The notes under the pieces were generated by a model. That model saw nothing but the letters and a program-made list of their open reading frames with translations. It ran no database searches and was not told where the DNA came from. Below are positions 53,994-62,828 of a stretch of DNA of 64,000 nt, piece after piece. The position numbers were made by a program, and so were the translations under genes. The DNA comes from CAXXOK01 sp964640955 (GTDB lineage: Bacteria; Bacillota; Clostridia; Christensenellales; Aristaeellaceae): assembly GCA_964640955.1 (NCBI GenBank), contig CAZXJI010000002.1, positions 1 to 64,000 on the forward strand, written 5' to 3'. Numbering within the stretch: position 1 is the first letter of the stretch; each line of letters opens with the position of its first letter.

Positions 53994-55496
53994 TTACAGC
54001 TTGTTCATGCCGTTGATGTAGGCCAGGATGCTCGCTTCGATCACGTCCGTGGACAGGCCGCGGCCGGTCACCACGCGATCCCCGCAGCGGATTTTGACGA
54101 TGGCTTCGCCCTGCGCGTCCTTGCCTTCGGAAATGGTCTGGATGGCGTAATCGTCCAGCGAATGGGGCGGGGCGGGAATCAGCTTGTCCACGGCGTTGAA
54201 GGCCGCGTCCACGGGGCCGTCGCCGATGGCGACCTCCTCGCTGCGCTCGCCCTCGTGCAGGACGCTCACCACAGCGTTGCTGGTTACGTAATTGCCGCTG
54301 TTGACGGTGAAACGTTCCAGCTTGTAGCCGCCGCCCGTGCTGACGGCGGAAAGCCGGTGCACGGCCAGCGCCTCCAGATCGTGGTCGGTAATGACCTTCT
54401 TGCGGTCGCACAGCTCCTTGAAGCGCACGAACAGCTTATCCAGCTCGTCCTTTTCCAGCACGTAGCCCAGCGCGCTCAGCCGTTCCTCGACCGCGTGGCG
54501 GCCGCTGTGCTTGCCCAGCACCATCCGGTTTTGCAAAAGCCCGATGGATTCCGGCGTCATGATCTCGTAGGTCGCGCGGTTGGCCATCACGCCGTGCTGG
54601 TGGATGCCCGCCTCGTGGGCGAAGGCGTTCTGGCCGACGACCGCCTTGTTGATGGGGGCGTTGACGCCCAGAATGCTGTACACCAGGCGGCTGACGGGGG
54701 AAATGCGCGTGGTGTCGATGCCGCAGGAAACGGGGTAGAGGTCGGGGCGGGTGTGCATGGCCATCACCAGCTCCTCCAGCGCCGCGTTTCCCGCGCGCTC
54801 GCCGATGCCGTTGATGGTGCCCTCCACCTGCTCCGCGCCCGCCATGACCGCCGCCAGCGAATTGGAGACCGCCAGACCCAGGTCGTTGTGGCAATGCACG
54901 GAAAGGGTGACGGTGTCGATGTTCTCGACGTTCTTTTTGAGATACCGGATCATCTCCGCCATTTCGCCGGGGGTGGCGTAGCCGACGGTGTCCGGGATGT
55001 TGATGACCTGCGCGCCCGCGCGCAGCGCCGTATCCACCGCTTTGGCGAGGAAGGCCGGATCGGAGCGCATGGCGTCCTCGGCGGAAAATTCCACCTCGGG
55101 GGCGAGGTTGCGGGCGTAGGCGACCATTTTTGCGATGGCCTCCAGCACCTCGTCCTCGGTCATTTTGAGCTTGTACTGCATGTGCGTGGGCGACGTGGCG
55201 AGGAACGTGTGGATCAGCGGGTTCTTGGCGTCCTTAACCGCCTCCCACGCCGTGTCGATGTCCTTTTTCGTGGCGCGGGAGAGGCTGGCGACGGTGCAGT
55301 TTTTGAGGGTTTTGGCGATGGTGCGCACCGATTCGAAATCTCCCTGCGAGGCGATGGCGAAGCCCGCCTCGATCACGTCCACCTTCATGCGTTCCAGCGC
55401 CTGGGCGATCTCGATCTTTTCCGCCAGGTCCATGCTGCAGCCGGGGGCCTGTTCCCCGTCGCGAAGCGTGGTATCGAAAATCCGTAACTGTTTCAT
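53994..55496 (-). CDS. leuA: 2-isopropylmalate synthase
   Basis: This 500-residue enzyme condenses acetyl-CoA and 2-ketoisovalerate in the first step of leucine synthesis. FDTTLRDGEQAPGCSM, HCHNDLGLAVSNSL and NAFAHEAGIHQHGVM are signatures of bacterial LeuA type 1. A C-terminal leucine-binding regulatory domain occupies residues 380-500. It follows ilvD after 30 bases with GGAGTG ahead of the ATG. Distinct from cimA, so the operon has one synthase for each pathway. Confidence 0.96.
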   Translation of the reverse strand: MKQLRIFDTTLRDGEQAPGCSMDLAEKIEIAQALERMKVDVIEAGFAIASQGDFESVRTIAKTLKNCTVASLSRATKKDIDTAWEAVKDAKNPLIHTFLATSPTHMQYKLKMTEDEVLEAIAKMVAYARNLAPEVEFSAEDAMRSDPAFLAKAVDTALRAGAQVINIPDTVGYATPGEMAEMIRYLKKNVENIDTVTLSVHCHNDLGLAVSNSLAAVMAGAEQVEGTINGIGERAGNAALEELVMAMHTRPDLYPVSCGIDTTRISPVSRLVYSILGVNAPINKAVVGQNAFAHEAGIHQHGVMANRATYEIMTPESIGLLQNRMVLGKHSGRHAVEERLSALGYVLEKDELDKLFVRFKELCDRKKVITDHDLEALAVHRLSAVSTGGGYKLERFTVNSGNYVTSNAVVSVLHEGERSEEVAIGDGPVDAAFNAVDKLIPAPPHSLDDYAIQTISEGKDAQGEAIVKIRCGDRVVTGRGLSTDVIEASILAYINGMNKL

Positions 55497-55526
55497 GGAA
55501 TCAACACTCCTTAAGCCGTCTGCGTT

Positions 55527-57179
55527 CTACGATTGGAAAACCGCTCCCTTGTCGGCCGAGGAGACCAAAGCGGCGTAGCGCTTGAGGTAACCGGTGAGCG
55601 CAGGGCGCTCCGGCTGCGTGAAGGCCGCGCGGCGCCGGTCGATCTCCTCCTCGGGTAGTCGCAGGGTCAGGCTTTTGTTCGGAATGTCGATGTCGATCGT
55701 GTCCCCTTCCTCGACCAGGGCGATCAGCCCGCCCGCGGCCGCCTCGGGGGAAATGTGCCCGATGGCCGCGCCGCGCGTGGCGCCGGAGAAGCGGCCGTCG
55801 GTAATGAGCGCCACGCACTTGTCCAGCCCCATGCCCGCGATGGCCGAGGTGGGCGAGAGCATTTCGCGCATGCCGGGGCCTCCGGCCGGGCCCTCGTAGC
55901 GGATCACCACCACGTCCCCTTCCCTGATCTGCCCCTTGTAGATGGCGGCCACGGCCGCTTCCTCGCCGTTAAAGACGCGCGCGGGGCCGGAATGGGTGAG
56001 CATCTCCGGGGCGACCGCGCTCTGCTTGACCACCGCGCCGCCCTCGCAGAGGTTGCCGAACAGCACCGCCAGCCCGCCTACGGGGGCGTAGGCGTTCTCG
56101 GGCGTGCGGATCACGGTGTCGTCGGTCACGTGCACGCCGGAAAGGTTCTTGGCGACGGTCTCGCCCGTGGCGGTCACGCAGTCCTCATGGATCAGCCCCA
56201 GCTTCTGCAGCTCGCCCATCACCGCCGGGATGCCCCCCGCGGCGTTCAGATCCTGCATGTGGTGTTTTCCCGCCGGGGCCAGCTTGCACAGGTTGGGGGT
56301 CTTCTGGCTGACTTCGTTGATTTTGGTAAGCGTAAAGGGCACGCCCGCCTCATGGGCGACGGCGGTCAGGTGCAGGGCGGTGTTGGTGGAGCAGCCCAGC
56401 GCCATATCCACCACCAGCGCGTTTTCCACCGACTTCTCGTTGAGGATGTCGCAGGCGCGGATGTTCTTTTGGTACAGCTCCATCACCTGCGCGCCCGCCT
56501 CCTTGGCCAGGCGGATGCGCGCGGCGTAGGGCGCGGGTACGGTGCCGTTGCCCGGCAGCGCCAGGCCGATGACCTCGGTCAGGCAGTTCATGGAATTGGC
56601 GGTAAACATGCCCGAGCAGGAGCCGCAGGTGGGGCACACCTCGTTCTCGATGCGGCAGAGCGCTTCCTCGCCGATGCCCCCGGCCATGAAGGAGCCCACC
56701 GCCTCGAACGCGCTGTTCAGGTCCTTGCCGTCCAGGGAGAGCATCGGCCCGCCGGACACGAAGATGCAGGGCAGGTTGAGCCGCGCCGCCGCCATGAGCA
56801 TCCCCGGCACGATCTTGTCGCAGTTGGGGATGAACACCAGCGCGTCGAACGCGTGGGCGCGGGCCATGCATTCCACGCTGTCGGCGATCAGCTCGCGCGT
56901 GCACAGCGAGTAGCGCATGCCCTCGTGCCCCATGGCCACGCCGTCGCACACGGCGATGGTGTTGAACTCGAAGGGTGTTCCCCCCGCCATCAGCACGCCG
57001 TCCTTGGCCGCCCGCGCGATCTGCGCAAGATGCGTGTGCCCCGGGACGATCTCGCAGTACGAGTTGACAATGCCCACGAAGGGGCGCTTCATCTGCTCGT
57101 CGGTTACGCCGCAGGCCTTGAGCAGCGCGCGGTGGGGCGTTCGCTCCGGCCCGGCCTTCACGACGTCGGAACGGCTCAT
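55527..57179 (-). CDS. ilvD: Dihydroxyacid dehydratase
   Basis: A 550-residue iron-sulfur enzyme that dehydrates 2,3-dihydroxy-isovalerate and -methylvalerate. Cluster cysteines occur in FIPNCDKIVPGM and CPTCGSCSGMFTANSMNCL. GRFSGATRGAAIGHISPEAA near the C-terminus is conserved. The ATG at 57179 overlaps the ilvC stop (ATGA). Codons upstream of this ATG belong to ilvC and are not part of the protein. Confidence 0.96.
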   Translation of the reverse strand: MSRSDVVKAGPERTPHRALLKACGVTDEQMKRPFVGIVNSYCEIVPGHTHLAQIARAAKDGVLMAGGTPFEFNTIAVCDGVAMGHEGMRYSLCTRELIADSVECMARAHAFDALVFIPNCDKIVPGMLMAAARLNLPCIFVSGGPMLSLDGKDLNSAFEAVGSFMAGGIGEEALCRIENEVCPTCGSCSGMFTANSMNCLTEVIGLALPGNGTVPAPYAARIRLAKEAGAQVMELYQKNIRACDILNEKSVENALVVDMALGCSTNTALHLTAVAHEAGVPFTLTKINEVSQKTPNLCKLAPAGKHHMQDLNAAGGIPAVMGELQKLGLIHEDCVTATGETVAKNLSGVHVTDDTVIRTPENAYAPVGGLAVLFGNLCEGGAVVKQSAVAPEMLTHSGPARVFNGEEAAVAAIYKGQIREGDVVVIRYEGPAGGPGMREMLSPTSAIAGMGLDKCVALITDGRFSGATRGAAIGHISPEAAAGGLIALVEEGDTIDIDIPNKSLTLRLPEEEIDRRRAAFTQPERPALTGYLKRYAALVSSADKGAVFQS

Positions 57180-58183
57180 TGGTCGTCCCCCGCGGGCTTC
57201 TGCCAGCTCATCTTGGCGCGCAGGTCGGCCCCGGTCTTTTCCAAAAGGCTGGTCTGCGCCGCGAGCCGCATGGCGTTGAAGCTGGGGCGGTTGGCCTGGT
57301 TTTCCAGAATCCAGTTGCGGGCGAACACGCCGTTTTGAATCTCGGAAAGCACCTTTTTCATTTCCTTTTTGGTTTCCTCGGTGATCAGGCGCGGGCCGGT
57401 GACGTAATCGCCGTATTCGGCCGTGTCGGAGATGGAATAGCGCATGAACTTCATGCCGCCGGCCACCACCAGGTCGATGATCAGCTTCATCTCGTGCACG
57501 CACTCGAAATACGCGCTTTCCGGCTGGTAGCCCGCCTCGACCAGCGTATCGAACCCGGCCTTCATCAGGGCGGTCACGCCGCCGCAGAGCACGGCCTGCT
57601 CGCCGAACAGGTCGGTTTCGGTCTCCTCGCGGAAGGTGGTCTCCAGCACGCCCGCGCGCGCGCCGCCGATGCCCGCGGCCCACGCCAGCGCGATGCCCTT
57701 GGCGTCTCCGTTGGGGTCCTGCTGCACGGCGATCAGGCAGGGCACGCCCTTGCCCTCCAGGTACTGGCTGCGCACGGTGTGGCCGGGGCCCTTGGGGGCG
57801 ATCATGATGACGGCCACGTCCTTGGGCACGACGATCTGCCCGAAATGGATGTTGAAGCCGTGGGCGAACGCGAGGGTCTTGCCGGCGGTCAGGTAGGGGG
57901 CGATATCGTTTTTGTAGAGGGCGGCCTGCTTTTCGTCGTTGACCAGCACCATAATCACGTCGCAGGCGGCCACCGCGTCCCTGGTGAGCATCACCCTGAG
58001 GCCCGCGGCCTTCGCGCGTTCGGCGGACTTGCTGCCCTCGTACAGGCCGACCGTCACGTCGAAGCCGCTGTCGTGCAGGTTGAGGGAATGGGCGTGACCC
58101 TGGCTGCCGTAGCCGATGACGGCGATCTTCTTGCCTTCCAGAAATTTGCGGTCGCAGTCCTTTTCATAATACATGATTGCCAT
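57176..58183 (-). CDS. ilvC: Ketol-acid reductoisomerase
   Basis: A 335-residue class I enzyme that isomerises and reduces acetolactate and acetohydroxybutyrate with NAD(P)H and magnesium. The Rossmann motif GYGSQGHAHSLNL and the loop GLYEGSKSAERA (cofactor choice) are clear; HGFNIHFGQIVVPKDVAV and APKGPGHTVR follow. The C-terminal knotted domain has the metal-binding DLFGEQAVLCGGV and EMKLIIDLV. GGAGGAATAA precedes the ATG. It is followed by ilvD through ATGA overlap. Confidence 0.96.
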   Translation of the reverse strand: MAIMYYEKDCDRKFLEGKKIAVIGYGSQGHAHSLNLHDSGFDVTVGLYEGSKSAERAKAAGLRVMLTRDAVAACDVIMVLVNDEKQAALYKNDIAPYLTAGKTLAFAHGFNIHFGQIVVPKDVAVIMIAPKGPGHTVRSQYLEGKGVPCLIAVQQDPNGDAKGIALAWAAGIGGARAGVLETTFREETETDLFGEQAVLCGGVTALMKAGFDTLVEAGYQPESAYFECVHEMKLIIDLVVAGGMKFMRYSISDTAEYGDYVTGPRLITEETKKEMKKVLSEIQNGVFARNWILENQANRPSFNAMRLAAQTSLLEKTGADLRAKMSWQKPAGDDQ

Positions 58184-58186
58184 GGT

Positions 58187-58699
58187 TTATTCCTCCTCGT
58201 TTTGCTTGAGTATGTACTCGCCGCGGCCGATGGCCGTAACGCCCGTGCGGCAAACCTCGATGATGCCCAGCGGTTCGAGAAACGTGATGAAGGCGTTGAG
58301 CTTCGTGTTCTCCCCCGTAAGCTCCATGGTCATGGTGGCGGGGGTCAGGTCGATCACCTTGGCGCGGAACACCGTCACGGCGTCCAGCACCTGCGAGCGG
58401 GTGTCGGGAGACGCCCGCACCTTAACCAGCAGCAATTCGCGCGTCACGGTCCGGGAAAGGTCCATCGGCTCCACCATCAGCACGTCGTGCAGCTTTTCCA
58501 GCTGGCGGACGATCTGCTCGCGCACGTAGTCGTCCCCCGCGGCCTGGATGGTGATGCGCGACACGTGCGCGTCCTGTGTCTCCCCCACGGAGAGGCTGTC
58601 GATGTTGAATCCGCGCCGGGCGAACAGCCCCGAAATGCGGGTGAGGACGCCGGATTCGTTGTTGACCAGCATCGAAAGGATCAGTCTGCCGTTTTCCAT
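58187..58699 (-). CDS. ilvN: Acetolactate synthase regulatory subunit
   Basis: A 170-residue small subunit. The N-terminal ACT domain (LSMLVNNESGVLTRISGLFARRGFNIDSL) binds valine for feedback control, and the C-terminal half (LLLVKVRASPDTRSQVLD) contacts IlvB. It lies four bases after ilvB and three bases before ilvC. Typical size for Clostridia. Confidence 0.95.
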   Translation of the reverse strand: MENGRLILSMLVNNESGVLTRISGLFARRGFNIDSLSVGETQDAHVSRITIQAAGDDYVREQIVRQLEKLHDVLMVEPMDLSRTVTRELLLVKVRASPDTRSQVLDAVTVFRAKVIDLTPATMTMELTGENTKLNAFITFLEPLGIIEVCRTGVTAIGRGEYILKQNEEE

Positions 58700-58703
58700 G
58701 CGC

Positions 58704-60371
58704 TTACCCCCTCAAAATCATGTCCTTGATGGTTCCGTTGGGCGGTATCATGGGCAAGACCATCTCGTCGCGGTCGATGCGCACGTCCACCACCACCGGC
58801 CCCGGCAGCGAGAACGCCTTGTCCAGCACCGAGTCGAGCTTGTCCAGCGTTTCCAGCCTGAGCCCTTTGGCGCCGAAGGCCTGCGCCAGCAGGCAGTAGT
58901 CGGTGGGGCGGTTGAGCGTGGTGCAGGCGTAGCGCTCCTCGAAGAACATCGTCTGCCACTGGCGCACCATGCCCAAAACGCAGTTGTTCAGCACCAGCAC
59001 GATCAGGGGCAGGTGGTTGGCTACCGCGGTCGCCAGCTCGTTCATATTCATGTGGAAGCTGCCGTCGCTGGTAACCAGCACCGTCTTTTTGAGCCCCGTG
59101 CCGATGCAGGCGCCGATGGCCGCGCCCATGCCGAAGCCCATGGTGCCCAGGCCCCCGGAGGTAATGAAGGTGCGGGGCTTGCCGAAGCTGTAATACTGCG
59201 ACACCCACATCTGGTGCTGGCCCACGTCCGTAGCCACGGGGCAGTCCGCGGGGAGGCGGGCGTTGACGGCCTTGAGCACCAGCTCCGGGTTGAGCACCTT
59301 CGGGTCCATGCTCAGGTGGTTGTCGGGCGCGGCCTTCAGGGCCTGCACCTCGGCAAGCCAAGCCGGGTCGGAATGCGAAAGCCCCGCGGCGTTCAGCGCG
59401 GCCAACGCCTGCCTGACGTCCGCCACAAGGGCTACGTAGGCGGGGATGTTCTTGCTGATCTCCGCGGGGTCGATATCGATGTGCAGCACCTTGTGATCCT
59501 TGGAAAACTCCTGTTTGTTGCCCGTGGCGCGATCGGAAAAGCGCGTGCCCACGGCAATGATCAGGTCGGAGCGGTCCAGCGCCTTGATGGCGGCGTAGCG
59601 CCCGTGCATGCCCGTCATGCCCATGAACAGCGGATGGTCGTTGGGCACGGCGGAAAGGCCCATCATGCTGGCGCCGATGGGCGCGCCGATCGTTTCGGCC
59701 AGTTTGACGAGCTCCTCCCCCGCGCCGGCGGAAATCACGCCGCCGCCCGCGTAGATGAACGGCCGCTTCGCCTCGGCGATGAGCGCCGCGGCGCGCCCGA
59801 CGGCCTCCGGGGAAAGCGCCTTGGGCTTGGGCGCGCAGCTCGCGCCCGCGGGCGTAAACTCGCACTCGGCCTTCTGCACGTCCTTGGGGATGTCCACCAA
59901 TACCGGGCCGGGGCGGCCGCTCGCGGCGATGGAAAAGGCGCAGCGCAGGGTTTCGGCCAGGCGGGTCACGTCCTTGACCATGTAGTTATGCTTGGTGACC
60001 GGCATGGTGATGCCGGTGATGTCCACTTCCTGGAAGCTGTCCCGCCCGATGAGCGGGCAGGCCACGTTGCCGGTGATGGCGACCATGGGGGTGGAGTCCA
60101 GGTACGCGGTCGCGATGCCGGTGACCAGGTTGGTGGCGCCCGGGCCGGAGGTGGCCAGCACCACGCCCGTCTTGCCCGTGGCGCGGGCATAGCCGTCGGC
60201 CGCGTGCGCCGCGCCCTGCTCGTGGCAGGTCAGCACGTGCCGAAGCCACCCGGAAGCCTTGTAGATCTCGTCGTAGATATTGAGCACCGCGCCGCCGGGA
60301 TAGCCGAAAACCGTATCCACGCCCTGCTCTTTGAAAACTTCCATCAGTATCTGCGCGCCCGTCAACTTCAT
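58704..60371 (-). CDS. ilvB: Acetolactate synthase catalytic subunit
   Basis: This 555-residue ThDP/FAD enzyme makes acetolactate and acetohydroxybutyrate. The catalytic Glu51 is in CHEQGAAHAADGYAR. The C-terminal region has NNCVLGMVRQWQ with the conserved MVRQW. The ThDP motif reads SDGSFHMNMNELAT, with Ser in place of the usual first Gly of GDG, while the rest is intact. The ATG at 60371 follows GGGAGGAG; longer versions would read through the attenuator. First structural gene of the operon, under leader-peptide control. Confidence 0.95.
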   Translation of the reverse strand: MKLTGAQILMEVFKEQGVDTVFGYPGGAVLNIYDEIYKASGWLRHVLTCHEQGAAHAADGYARATGKTGVVLATSGPGATNLVTGIATAYLDSTPMVAITGNVACPLIGRDSFQEVDITGITMPVTKHNYMVKDVTRLAETLRCAFSIAASGRPGPVLVDIPKDVQKAECEFTPAGASCAPKPKALSPEAVGRAAALIAEAKRPFIYAGGGVISAGAGEELVKLAETIGAPIGASMMGLSAVPNDHPLFMGMTGMHGRYAAIKALDRSDLIIAVGTRFSDRATGNKQEFSKDHKVLHIDIDPAEISKNIPAYVALVADVRQALAALNAAGLSHSDPAWLAEVQALKAAPDNHLSMDPKVLNPELVLKAVNARLPADCPVATDVGQHQMWVSQYYSFGKPRTFITSGGLGTMGFGMGAAIGACIGTGLKKTVLVTSDGSFHMNMNELATAVANHLPLIVLVLNNCVLGMVRQWQTMFFEERYACTTLNRPTDYCLLAQAFGAKGLRLETLDKLDSVLDKAFSLPGPVVVDVRIDRDEMVLPMIPPNGTIKDMILRG

Positions 60372-60391
60372 GGTATCGCTCCTCCCGATAT

Positions 60392-60428
60392 AAAAATCCC
60401 CCCGAACCGTATTCCACGGTTCGGGGGG
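60392..60428 (-). terminator. Attenuator terminator in front of ilvB
   Basis: On the minus strand, CCCCCCGAACCG and CGGTTCGGGGGG form a perfect 12-base stem with a seven-base loop, followed by ATTTTTATA. It ends 20 bases before the ilvB start and begins 20 bases after the leader-peptide stop. The leader segment ACGGGTCGG (60506-60498) can pair with CCGAACCGT of the 5' arm at eight of nine positions, which would serve as antiterminator. Confidence 0.92.
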
Positions 60429-60448
60429 TGTGAGCATATTCCCGAAGG

Positions 60449-60574
60449 TTATGCCGCTACCTTTGTCCCTGACCCTGGCATACGCAAAACGACGTTGCCG
60501 ACCCGTACGAGTACCCGTACTAGGACGACAACGCTAATAATGATAATGCTTAGGCCGAGGCTCAAACAGTTCAT
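60449..60574 (-). CDS. ilvL: ilv leader peptide (attenuation)
   Basis: A 41-codon frame begins at ATG 60574-60572 after AAAGGAG and ends at TAA 60451-60449. Codons 10-13 are four consecutive Ile codons and codons 15-17 three Val codons. Across codons 10-30, 16 of 21 are Ile, Val or Leu, and across the whole peptide 20 of 41. It lies between the operon promoter and a terminator directly before ilvB. This is the arrangement of ribosome-mediated attenuation: a ribosome stalled for lack of charged tRNA-Ile or tRNA-Val leaves the antiterminator segment at codons 23-26 free. The peptide itself is not expected to have another function. Confidence 0.92.
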   Translation of the reverse strand: MNCLSLGLSIIIISVVVLVRVLVRVGNVVLRMPGSGTKVAA

Positions 60575-60602
60575 AGGCGGCTCCTTTACTGTAATTACAG
60601 AC

Positions 60603-60632
60603 AAGGTACCACAGGAAAGCCGGAATTGTCAA
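60603..60632 (-). promoter_or_regulatory. Promoter of the ilv-leu operon
   Basis: Minus-strand TTGACA (60632-60627) is a perfect -35. TACCTT (60608-60603) is the -10 with an 18-base spacer. Transcription would begin about 20 bases before the leader-peptide ATG. Confidence 0.8.
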
Positions 60633-60681
60633 CCCCTTTTTTCGCAGACCCGCGGCTTTACCCGGATTTTACCCGGCCCGG

Positions 60682-62130
60682 TCAGCTCCGCCCGCATACG
60701 CCCCGCATCAGCCGCATGAAGAACCGCACCGTATCCGCCTGCTTGCTTACGGGGATGCGCTCGTTCTTTCCGTGGATCATGCGGCGCTCCTCGCCGGAGA
60801 GCGGCATGCCGGTAAAGCGGTACACGTGGGGACAGATGCGCTCGTAATGGCGCGCGTCGCTGGCGCCGATCATCAGATAGGGCGACACCAGCGCGCCGGG
60901 GAAGGTTTCCCGGATCGTGCGCCCGAGCGCCGCGTAGCCCTCGCCGTCCGTGCCCGAGCAGTTGGAGGGCTCCATGCCGCGAAGCAGGGACACTTCCACG
61001 TCCGGGCCGCCGGCCTTTTTGCGCAGGGCGGCAAGCGTGCCCCTCACGCTCTCCCCCGGCAGCAGGCGGACGTTCACGGTCATCTCCGCGCCGGAGGGGA
61101 GGACGTTGGCGCTCTCGCCCGCGTGGAACACGGTAAAGGCGACGGTCGTGCGGAACAGGGCGTTGATCTCCCCGCCCGTTTTGAGGGTCAGCCGATTGAG
61201 CAGCGGCCCGAACGCCCACAGGTTGGCAAAAATCATGCGGTAGGCAAACGTCGAGTGCCGCGCGAGCCCGTTAAGCAGCATCTGCGCGGGCTTGGCGACG
61301 CGAAAGGGAAAGGGGCTGTTCCGGATGTTCACGCACGCCTGCGCGAGCCGGTCCACGGGGGTGCGCGCCAGCGGGGCGGAGCTGTGTCCGCCCAGCGCGT
61401 GCACGCCCAGCCGGTAGTTGGCGTTGCCCTTTTCCGCCACGCCGATCAGCGCGGCGGGCTGCTCGACGCCCGGGAACACCTTTTCCACAATCGCGCCGCC
61501 CTCGTCCAATACCATCAGGGGCCGGACGCCCCGCTTTTCCAGCGTCTCCGCGATGCGGGCCGCGCCGTCGCCCATGACCTCCTCGTTGCCCCCGAAGCAG
61601 AAATACAGGTCGCGCGCGGGCGAAAAGCCCCGCTCGATCAGCGTTTCCGCCGCGGTGAGGATGGCCGACAGGGTGCACTTGGTATCCAGCGTGCCGCGCC
61701 CGTACACCATGCCGTCCGCGATCTCGCCGGAAAACGGCGGCCGCTCCCATTCGGCTTCGTCGGCGGGCACCACGTCGTAATGCGCGGTCAGCACCAGGGG
61801 CGCCTCGTCGGTTTCGCCCTTCCAGCGGAAAACCAGCCCGCGCGAACCGACGGCCTCGTGCTGAAGGACGCGGTAGACGCCCGGGTATTGCTCCGGCAAG
61901 AGCGCCACGAGCCGGGCAAACTCCCCTTCGTCGTCCAGCGACGCATCCGCGTGGGAAACGGTGCGGCATCGGATCAGCTCGGCAAGGTTTGCCGCGGCCT
62001 TCTCCGCGTCCACGTCCTCGCGTACGGGTTCGACGGCCGCCTCCGGTTCCGGGCGGAACCGGAGGGTGCGCACGAGGATCACCGCCGCCAAAACGGCGAT
62101 CAGCCCGAGGACGATCCCCAAAACGATCAT
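60682..62130 (-). CDS. M20 family metallopeptidase, membrane-anchored
   Basis: A 482-residue protein with one N-terminal transmembrane helix (residues 2-22) and an M20 catalytic domain. Metal-ligand motifs: LTAHYDVVPA, GRGTLDTKC, FGGNEEVMG and the late IPVSKQ-IHGKNE region. Overall it resembles the carboxypeptidase S/PM20D1-type branch. It hydrolyses or forms N-acyl amino acids or dipeptides. It overlaps the upstream membrane-protein gene (ATGA), so it is the last gene of a three-gene operon with the two proteins at 62127-63571, which may transport its substrate or product. Confidence 0.88.
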   Translation of the reverse strand: MIVLGIVLGLIAVLAAVILVRTLRFRPEPEAAVEPVREDVDAEKAAANLAELIRCRTVSHADASLDDEGEFARLVALLPEQYPGVYRVLQHEAVGSRGLVFRWKGETDEAPLVLTAHYDVVPADEAEWERPPFSGEIADGMVYGRGTLDTKCTLSAILTAAETLIERGFSPARDLYFCFGGNEEVMGDGAARIAETLEKRGVRPLMVLDEGGAIVEKVFPGVEQPAALIGVAEKGNANYRLGVHALGGHSSAPLARTPVDRLAQACVNIRNSPFPFRVAKPAQMLLNGLARHSTFAYRMIFANLWAFGPLLNRLTLKTGGEINALFRTTVAFTVFHAGESANVLPSGAEMTVNVRLLPGESVRGTLAALRKKAGGPDVEVSLLRGMEPSNCSGTDGEGYAALGRTIRETFPGALVSPYLMIGASDARHYERICPHVYRFTGMPLSGEERRMIHGKNERIPVSKQADTVRFFMRLMRGVCGRS

Positions 62131-62828
62131 TGCGCGCCTTCTTTCGCGGTCTTCTTCTCATCCAGCCAGCCGCGCCTGTACATCCAGCGCGCCGCCAGAA
62201 TGGCGATCACCGCCGCGACGGGCACGAAGATCGCCGCGCTGCCCGCCAGCGACGGCATCAGCACGAACAGCAGCACCATCGCCGCGATGGGCGCGACCGC
62301 GATTTTGAGGTTCTTCCCCACCAGCGCCACGCCCAGTCCGCCGAAAAGCGCCGGCAAAAGCTGGTCGAACGCGGGCGCGAGCGCCGTGCTTTCCAGCACG
62401 GGCGTCAGCGGGACAACCAGCAACACGCCCGCAAAGATGATCGCGAGCGTCGTGATGCTGGACACCGCGATGGCGATGGTCGCCACGGCCTCGCCCTCGG
62501 GCGTGCCGCTTTTGACCCCCGCGCGGTCGAACGCCGCCAGCGTGCAGGGCACCTTGAGCATCGTAAGGCTCCCGGTGACGAAGCCCAGGTAACTGCCGCC
62601 CGCGCCCAGCATGGGCACGTAGGTGATCACCTCGATGAACCCCACCGCCCAGTACATGGGCGCGATGGACAGAAGGCCCTTGAGCAGCCCCGCGCCGTCG
62701 GGCCAAGCGTCGTAGTACAGGCAGACCGCCAGCGGGAACATGAGCAGCACCAGCCCCATGCCCCAAACCCAGATTCTGCCCAGCAGGTGCGTCGTTTCGT
62801 CGTAGGGACGCGCGTTGGTTCCGTTCAT
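62127..62828 (-). CDS. Integral membrane protein, partner of DUF5058-like protein
   Basis: A 233-residue protein with about six helices. The short cytosolic start (NARPYDETTHLLGRIWVWGMGL) leads into TM1; AVGFIEVITYVPMLGAGGSYLGFVTG and VSSITTLAIIFAGVLLVVPL follow. The ATG overlaps the stop of the next gene upstream (ATGA), and its own stop overlaps the peptidase ATG. I cannot name a family; the conserved pairing suggests a two-component permease for amino acids or peptides. Confidence 0.7.
   Translation of the reverse strand: MNGTNARPYDETTHLLGRIWVWGMGLVLLMFPLAVCLYYDAWPDGAGLLKGLLSIAPMYWAVGFIEVITYVPMLGAGGSYLGFVTGSLTMLKVPCTLAAFDRAGVKSGTPEGEAVATIAIAVSSITTLAIIFAGVLLVVPLTPVLESTALAPAFDQLLPALFGGLGVALVGKNLKIAVAPIAAMVLLFVLMPSLAGSAAIFVPVAAVIAILAARWMYRRGWLDEKKTAKEGAQ

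Noticed and set aside
58704..60371. Possible inactivation of IlvB because the GDG motif reads SDG
   Set aside because: The remaining ThDP, FAD and MVRQW motifs are intact and the gene is in a complete operon; treated as a tolerated variant.
60372..60640. T-box riboswitch before ilvB
   Set aside because: Considered because it is usual in this phylum, but no T-box sequence or long stem I was found. The leader peptide and terminator explain the region.
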